Assembly: GCF_965363235.1 (NCBI RefSeq) | Contig: NC_134847.1 | Location: forward strand, 235,001-299,000 | DNA length: 64,000 nt | Source of the DNA: Mytilus galloprovincialis | Taxonomy: Eukaryota > Mollusca > Bivalvia > Mytilida > Mytilidae | Reading direction: 5' to 3' | The notes under the pieces: model-generated | What the model was told of the DNA's origin: nothing | Seen by the model: only the letters and a program-made list of their open reading frames with translations | Database searches by the model: none | Made by a program: the position numbers and the translations under genes | Shown: positions 11,601-20,600 of the stretch, one piece after another | How positions within the stretch are numbered: position 1 is the first letter of the stretch | How the letters are laid out: the number at the start of each line of letters is the position of its first letter

Positions 11601-14600
11601 CATCCTACATACTGAGAGTTTATATATGTCAGTTTACGTAGCCTCCTCATTAAAAAAGTCAAACTTTCAGTATTTGGTGTCACGCATAAGCGTAAATCTG
11701 TTGAATAGTCTCCCATCAATCTTATTTCTACTGTTAACAAACAACAATGTGAAATTACTTTAAAATTGAATACTTCATTTTAAAACTTAAATTGATCGTC
11801 TGATGGTTATAAACATCATTACAAATTATTCTGATAGAATAGTACTGTCAAGGTTCGCTACTTCTTTGAAATCACACTTTAATTGGAGCTTTTAAGACCA
11901 TTGAAAAAATAACTCACCGGATGGCTGTCGTTCACCTTGGCCTAAAATATACAAGAACTTGCATGTCAGATAAAATGAATGAAAGAAGACATTTCGAAAA
12001 CAAGGAAACTATATAAATTGATACATTGTACATTTAGAAAGTATATGTGTATCAGTTAACGTAGTCTCTACTTAAACAAAAAAACAAAATTCTCAGTATT
12101 TAAGTAACACCGAAAGAACGGTTGAATATAATCCCATAAATTCTAATTTTACTGTTAGCATTAAGCCATGCAAATTGGCATTCATAATTACTGAAAACCT
12201 TTACTAAATTTTTTCATAGATATAAAGATTTGGTTTTGAAGTTTGGATGTACCTGTAGAAAACTTATTTCAAACGGGATAGCACATCCTCATTTTTACCG
12301 AAAAGTTGTTAACCGTATTCGGAAATTTAGAAATGATCCATGTAAACTTGTCGCTCCTTTAAAAAAATTAATCTAAACGGTTACCTATTCAACACTGTAA
12401 TAAGATCATTAAATATTGTTTTTATTGGAATAAATATTGATTTTGTTATCAGTAGATTAAAAGCTTACAAAATTTTACTAGTATGTTATATATATACATA
12501 TTCATGGATCTACAATCTGTCGATACCTGTAACTTGGCATTGCACAAGGTCATGTTTTTCTCTGGCTGTTTATGATGTCTTTACACTAAATCCATTGGAT
12601 GTTGGATGTGTACGGATTGATAGTTTAGTCTTAAGATGCATGATTTTTTTATTAGTTGTAAGTGGCTTTGAACTAGCTGTCAGATAACTGCGAGTACTCT
12701 CAGATCTGTTCATTGTGTCTTTTTGTGTCGGGATGTATAAGTACCCGGCCACGTCCACTTATATTTTTGTCCATCTGATGAGTTAAGCCTTTTTCAACTG
12801 ATTTTTATAGTTCGTTCTTATGTTGTACTGTGATACCACTGTCCCAGGTTAGGGAGAGGGTTGGGATCCTGTTAACTTGTTTAACCCCGCCACATTATTT
12901 ATGTATGTGCCTGTCCCAAGTCAGGAGCCTGTATATTCAGTGGTTGTCGTTTGTTTATGTGTTATATATTTGTTTTTCGTTCAGTTTTTTTACATAAATA
13001 AGGCCGTTAGTTTTCTCGTTTGAATTGTTTTACATTGTCTTATCGCGGCCTTTTATAGCTGACTATGCGGTATGGGCTTTGCTCATTGTTGAAGACCGTA
13101 CGATGACCTATAGTTGTTAATGTCTGTGTCATTTTGGTCTTTTGTGGTTAGTTGTCTCATTGACAACCATACCGCATCTTCTTTTTTATATTCACATTCA
13201 ATACTGCCATTCTCATTCACATTTACCAGCGAGGGAATATATTTTGCAGTTGCATATGTGTTTATATTAACATATGAATAAACTTACTGCTTTTTCTTTT
13301 CAGTACTTTGGAGGCTGCAGTTAGAACATCTGACACTGTAATATAACAAATAGAATTCTATGTCAGAGAAAAAGAAGAAATCAAAATTATATAAAGTTGT
13401 AACAGATTCCATACAATACGTTAGAATAAAATTAACGGTACCAATTTTTTTGCACCAGATGCGCATTTCGACAATACATGTCTCTTCAGTGATGCTCGTG
13501 GCCAAAATATTTGAAATCCAAAGCTTATATAAAAGAAGAAGAGCTATAATCCAAAAGGTCCAAAAAGTCGGCCAAATCCCTGAAAGGAATCAGAGCTTTG
13601 CATGAGGGAGATACATTCCTTAATTTTGTAATAATTTCTATAATTTTGTAACAGCAAATTCTAATAACACAACAAATCCGTATTTTCATGCCAGTACCGA
13701 AGTACTGGTTACTGGGCTAGTGATACCCTCGGAGACTAATAGTCCACCAGCAGAGGATCGACTTAGTGGTAGTTATACAATTAACGGTACCAATTTTCTT
13801 GCACCAGATACGCATTTCGACAATACATGTCTCTTCAGTGATGCTCCTGACCAAAATATTTGAAATCCAAAGCTTATATAGAAGATGAAGAGCTGTTATC
13901 CAAAAGGTTCAAAAAGTATAGCCAAATCCGTGAAAGGAATCAGAGCTTTGCATGAGGGAGATACATTCCTTAATTTATTATAATTTCTATCATTTTGTAA
14001 CAGCAAATTCTAATCACACAAAAAAATCCGTATTTTCATGCCATTACCGAAGCACTGGCTACTGGGCTTGTGATACCCTCGGGGACTAATAGTCCACCAG
14101 CAGAGGCAGCGACCCAGTGCTCATATGAAAATCGACTGTTGAATTTAAGACAGCATACTTTTTTTTATGTTGATAGAATGGAACTATAATTGTTTGCTGT
14201 TTTGTTAACACACTTTGATTTGACCTTTTAATACCATCTAAAAAATAACATTCTTAATGCATGTAGTTCAACTTTACCTGAAATATACAACAATGCAGAT
14301 GTCAGATGCAATGGATTACACAAAAAAATCCGAACACAAGGAAAGTTTTTCAGTAGTTTAGTAACACGCGTATAACGGTGGAATATTCTCCTGTAAATCA
14401 TATTTTTACAGTTAGTAACAGCCAGTATGTTCCGTCAGTTACTTTGTTCTGGCGGAACTTTTAAACTTGTTATTTCATTCCGATGGAACTTTCCAACTAG
14501 TTGTTTTATTCCGAGTGCAGTCAAAAAGTTCCAGAAAAAGTAGCTAGTTGAAAAGTCCCTGAACAATGTAGCTAATTGAAAAGATCTGGTGGAACAGAAC

Positions 14601-17600
14601 AACTGGTTCATCGTTCCAAATATACCAATATTTCGTCCTTTTTGTAGAAAAGGGGGAAGAATGAGTATCAGCAGATATAAGAGCAAATCATTAATTAACA
14701 GGAATACCCAACGCATGAAAATGTATTTAAATTTTGATGTACTGAGGGGGAAGAACAAACTTCCCCAGCAAAATTTAAGTAGTATTTCAAAGCTCACATA
14801 AAACGGAATAAGTTGCATTATCATGCAAATTTAGTATTCATAGTATCCTCAAGAGAGGGAAGAATATCCCCTCCTCATGTGGGTCTTTGCATCAACTCTC
14901 CAAATGGAACTTTGTGACTGGTTGATAAGTTCCGTTGGAACTTTTGGGCCAGTTTGTTAGTTCCAGTTTTGACGTATTTGCCAAAGTGGAACTTTGTCAC
15001 TAGTTGATAATTTTCTTTTGACTTTTGTCATCAGTATCTTGGTTTCCCTTTGAAAGGTTCAAATATGATATGTTGCGCTTTTACTTGGCATCAATTATCC
15101 AAATGGAAATTTCTGCCTGGTTGATAAGTTCCGTTGGAACTTTTGGGTTAGTTTGTTAGTTCCGGTTTTGACTAGTTTGGAAAAAAGGAACTTTCTAACT
15201 TGTTGATATGTTCCGTTGGAACTTTGCAACTTGTCACTCTGTTCCGGTGGAACTTTTAAACCAGAGGAAGAACTTTTCGGCCGGAACTTTCCAACGTCGG
15301 AACGAAAGAGCATTTACACTTGTATTTAGCACACAGCAATTTCAAAATGCATTAAAATCAATATTCCATGTTTGAATTGATCTATTGATCTGTATATACA
15401 TCATTAACAATAATGTTGATGGAATTGTACTGTCAATGATTGGTACTTTTTTGTAATTACTATGTAATTATGTAAATACAGCTTTAAATACTATCAGGGA
15501 AAACTTACCAGATGGCTGTATTTCATCTTTATCTGTAATGTACAATAATTTGGATGTCAGATATAGTAAATCAAACCTGAAATTCCGAACACAAGGAAAT
15601 TATTTAAATTGATACATATTACATCCCGAAAGTTTATGTGTACCACTTTATGTAGCCTCGTCATTCAAAAAGTCATATTTTATCAGTATTTTGGTAACAC
15701 GCCTTTGCGTATAATATTCTGCAATCAATCTTATATTTACTCCGCGTTGAATATTCTGCAATCAATCTTATACCTACTCTTAGCACACCCCAATGTCAAA
15801 TTACATTAAAATTAAAAACATACTTCCATATGAATCTTAAATTGATCGACTGATGTGTATAAACATCATAACAAATGATTCTGATAGATTAGTTATGTCA
15901 AGTTTTGCTACTTCTTTAAAATTACACTTTAATTTGAGCATTCGTGTCCGTTGGAAAAAAACCAACTCACCAGTTGTTTGCTGTCGTTCACCTTGGCCTA
16001 AAATATACAAGAACTTCCATGTCAGATAAAATAAATGAAACAAAGGATTCCGAAAACTAGGAAATTATATAGATTGATACATGGTTCATTAAGAAAGTAT
16101 ATGTGTATCAGTTAACATAGTCTCAACTTAAACATTATTATTTTTCTCAGTTATTTAGTAACATGTATATATTGGTTGAATATTTTCCCATAAATTCCAA
16201 TTTGAATTAAGCATACAGCCATGCAAATCGGCATTCACACTCAATACTGCCTTGTTCATTCATATTTACTAGCAATGGAATATATGTACATTACAGTTGC
16301 ATATGTGTTAATAACGCGATATGGATAAACTTACTACTTTTTCTTTTCGGTACTTTGGAGGCTGTAGTTGGGAGATCTGACACTATAATTTAAATAAAAT
16401 AGAATGCTTTATCATAGAAAAAGTAGCAATCAAAATTTTACAAAGTTATAACCAATTTGATACGATATGTTATAGGCGGTTCATATGAAATTGCATTGTG
16501 TATTTTAGACAGCATTTAATGTAATCATATTATATGTTCGCCGCATTTTTACATTCCGAAGTCAAAAATTTAGAAAGAATGTAAAAAGTATAAAAGTTCA
16601 GGCATCAGTTTTTCGATGCATTCATGTGCAATTATCCACTCTGTTAACAATCAATCACGAGGTCTAGACATAAATGGGCATGCATGGAAGTCAGACAACA
16701 GGTAAACTTTATTCAAATTATCTTCTAATACATCTTTACAATTTTTTGCTGTTTTGCGATTTTTGCTGTTTTGTTAACATCAAACTTTAATTTAATCCTT
16801 TAAAACAATCTAAATAAAAGACTTACCAGATGTCTGGTGTTTAACGTGACTTGAAATATAGAACATTGCAGATGTCCGATGTAATGTATAAAACGAAAAA
16901 AAAACAAACGAAGACACGCATTTTTTTTAGTTATTTTCAGGAAGATATATTTGTATCAGGTAACGTATTCTGTTCTGAAAAAAATGACCTTTGAAATATT
17001 TTCCATAATTGTTATTTTTAACGTTACCACACAAGAATTTTGCATTACGATTCAAAACTTCCTTATTCATTCCTCTTTTCCACCGAGAGATTTTCTGCAC
17101 TATGCAGTTCCGTATCTGTTACGATATATGGATACACTTACTACCTTTTCTTTTCTGTAGTCCGGAGCCGGAAGCTATTGACTCAAACTCTGAAATATGA
17201 ATATAAGAAAGTTTAATACAGAAAAAGTAGCAATCGAACAATGTGTAACGTTGTTTCCAATTAGATACCATATGTTACAGGTGGCTCATATTAAAATTGT
17301 ATAATGTATTTAGGCCGCATTAAGTGTTATTTAAATAATGTGGTTGCTTCAGTTTTTACACTCTTAAGTCATAGATTGAAAACGTGCATGAGCTTTGAAT
17401 ACAATCTGAATAAAACTTACCTGGAATAGAACTTGCTGGTGCAAATTGGCCTAAAATGTAAAAAAATGTGGATGTTACATGTAACGAAGGAGTACAACAT
17501 ACAGGACACAAGTAAAGTATACTTTTATTCAGATAAAATTAAGAAAGTTCAAGTGTAACAGTGTATGTTAGGCAGAAAAATAAAAGAATAACATACATTA

Positions 17601-20600
17601 TTTAGAAGTGTATAAAAAAGAAGTTTATCTAACATAAGTGATAGGTTACATTTGGTGGATTTGTTTCTACTATTTAGGATTTTTGATAGCTTAAGTAAGC
17701 AGGGTTTCCCACATGCATTTCCCGATGTGTTGGTTCGATACTAATGTAGTTAATCAAAGAGAAGATTGCTCTGAGGGATACGATTGCCGTTGTTTCATTG
17801 ACACATGTATACATTTAGCTGGATAATATTATTTTCAAAACTAATTCAACTGCACATGTAAAATAGTTACAAAATAGCCAATCCCGGATAAAAGTGTCAG
17901 GACAATGTAATTAGGCCTATTGTGTTTTATTTTTGTACTATCAATTCTCGGGGTTGAAGTTTACTTTCCACAGCAGTCACTGAGACTCAGAGTGAGAGAA
18001 CGTATTCAACTTCGTATCTTATCACCTATTTTCCTACGTTATTTCTAGGAGGAACCCCATTCCTAACTTTTTAAATATTCAATTTCCGATGATGACTACA
18101 AATATTTTAATTTAAATGATGCATTTGATTTAAGATATGCAACAACAATAACCCTCAATAACAGACATACATAGAAAAGATCCCATGAGTTATAAATTAA
18201 TTAATTGAGTGGGGAATCCAGTGGAACCATTCAATCTTAAACCCCTTGATGTCAAGAAATCTATACGAATGCGCATAATTTCAAAAACAAACCCTTGAGC
18301 AAGAAAGTATATAAAAATATTTATTAAACGACCTAGATGGTTCTCTATTTCTTTATGGAAGTTCAATCGCAAATATCAGTTTCATAACGGTAACATATAA
18401 GAAAAACTCCACTTCAGTTCTTTTATGACAGAAATAGATTTATCGGAATTCAGAGAACTCTCGCATTTTATCAAAATTGGGAATTTCCTCTGACGTGTTT
18501 CTAAATTTATAAAAACACTAAATATAAATACTGCTTAATTCTGATTTTCCGTGTTGTTAAAAACACGCATATAAGCCAAGGGAATTATCAAACATGAAGA
18601 TTATGAAAAGAATATTAAAGGAAAATTGTTTAAGTTGAATCCCTTTGTTTGTTTTTAACTTTTAAAGCAAGACAATCATAAGAATCTGAGATTTTCTTTA
18701 ATATTTAGAATAAAACGATTGACATGAGGGCATTGCTCTGAGCCACCGGTATAAGTCTACAGATTGCTTGAAAGCAATCGTATCCCAAAAACAAAGCTTC
18801 GATCTGCTGATCAAAAAAGGAAAGTAATAGTTTGCATTTATTTACATGTTTTAATCTACTTACTTAGCATGTAATGCATCAGCCGACTCTCATTTTCTGC
18901 AACATCTGAAAGTATTTCAGTTAATAAAATGGGAGAATGTGTCAAAGACAAAAAAGCACAAAACTGTCCAAAGCCACCAATGAACCCTCAACACAAAGAA
19001 AATCAAATACAAAGAGTCGGCTAGTAAACATGCAAATTGCAATCAAGACATAGACGACCACTTTTGTTAGTTTTGAGATGATATAGATATCGAGAAACAT
19101 AGGAAATCAAACTAACCCTAACCACTAATATATGAAAATTATAATGCTAATCAGAAATAAAGTAGCAATTAAAACTATGTAAAGCTGTTACCAATTGTAT
19201 ATCTTATGTTATAGGTGGCTCATCTTAAAATGTCATATTGTATTTAAAACAGCATTAAATGTTATTCAATAAAAGTGGTCGCCTCATTTTTACAATCTGA
19301 AGTATAAAAATGAAAAAACCTTGAATAGTGCATGGAAATTTGAAATTTGAATTTTATGACTGTTGATTCATTCATATTGTTTTTCATGTTTTCTTGACCA
19401 TATGTGGACTACTGATGTTCAAATGTAACTGTTAATTATCAATGAGATGTGAGGCAATAAATAATGAAATTTGACAACCAATTTAATTTCCCATCTTAAT
19501 TGATATACATCTATACCGAATCAGTTTACTTATTTCTTTTGGAAGTATCAAAGGTAATAATTTTGCTTTTACTTAAAAGACTAATATTATAATTATCCAT
19601 TTTGGCTATGTCCAAAACCACCCTTATCATACATACTCCTATAGTCGCAAGTATTATTCTTTATTTTATTCTTCATCTAAGTATTGGAATATTGTAAATG
19701 AAGATACATTTACTACCTCACATTTTGGTTAACATTTCTTACCTTGCAGTTCCGGCTCTTCATTTTCTGAAGAAAAAGAAAATTATATTACTTAGTATTG
19801 CTCAACCATTATGTTCAAAAACTCCGACAAATTTGTACAATGAAACCATATCACTCTTTGTACACTTTTATCTGATGTAAATAAATTGGTACATGAAACA
19901 ATGTATCAACAGTTCACGACAGATTCCCCTTATTCTTTGCCTTTAGGCATTGATACAAAAAAAGAATCAGATGTCTATAACAAATGAATTAAATTCTTTC
20001 TCTGATTTCGCCATTATTTAACACATTGGCGTGCTTGTCATTTTACTTTTCAACTTGGTAAAAGTTAAAAATCAAAACATCACCGATGCCAATGATGATA
20101 AAATGGAAGCAATAACTACTTGACTTCTTAAGTCCTTACCATCCATATTCTCTGATGTCTTCACTTCTCCATCTTCCAATGAATAATTTTGCATTTACTA
20201 TATTAATTGTTTACGACATGAAACGTTTACAGTTAAATATGACATAGCTAATTACAGTAGTTATATAAGGCCTACAGTACGGAATAACTCATGGAAAAAA
20301 TGCCATTTGAAGGTACCAGAAAAGTCATTCTCCTCGAATATCAACTCTTAGAAGATGAAAGTTTCGTTGGGCTCACTGTAATTTTTTTTTGCATTTTATG
20401 CAGTAAGTATACTCTTTGTTACCGACATTAATTGTTACAAATGGTTACGGTTCAATACGAAAGAATAAATAATAGCAGTAATATGAAAGACAAAGTACGG
20501 TATTAAAAATGAAAAATTTGCCATTTCAAAGTACAAGAAAAGGTTACCGCTTAGAATGTCAAATACTTGAAAATGAATGATTTGATATGCATGATCATTA

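Noticed and set aside
14435..14824. 129-residue minus-strand frame, the longest outside satellites, hydrophobic
   Set aside because: Lies wholly in the inserted GTTCC-rich element, starts inside it, and shows no recognisable family. Hydrophobicity follows from T-rich DNA.
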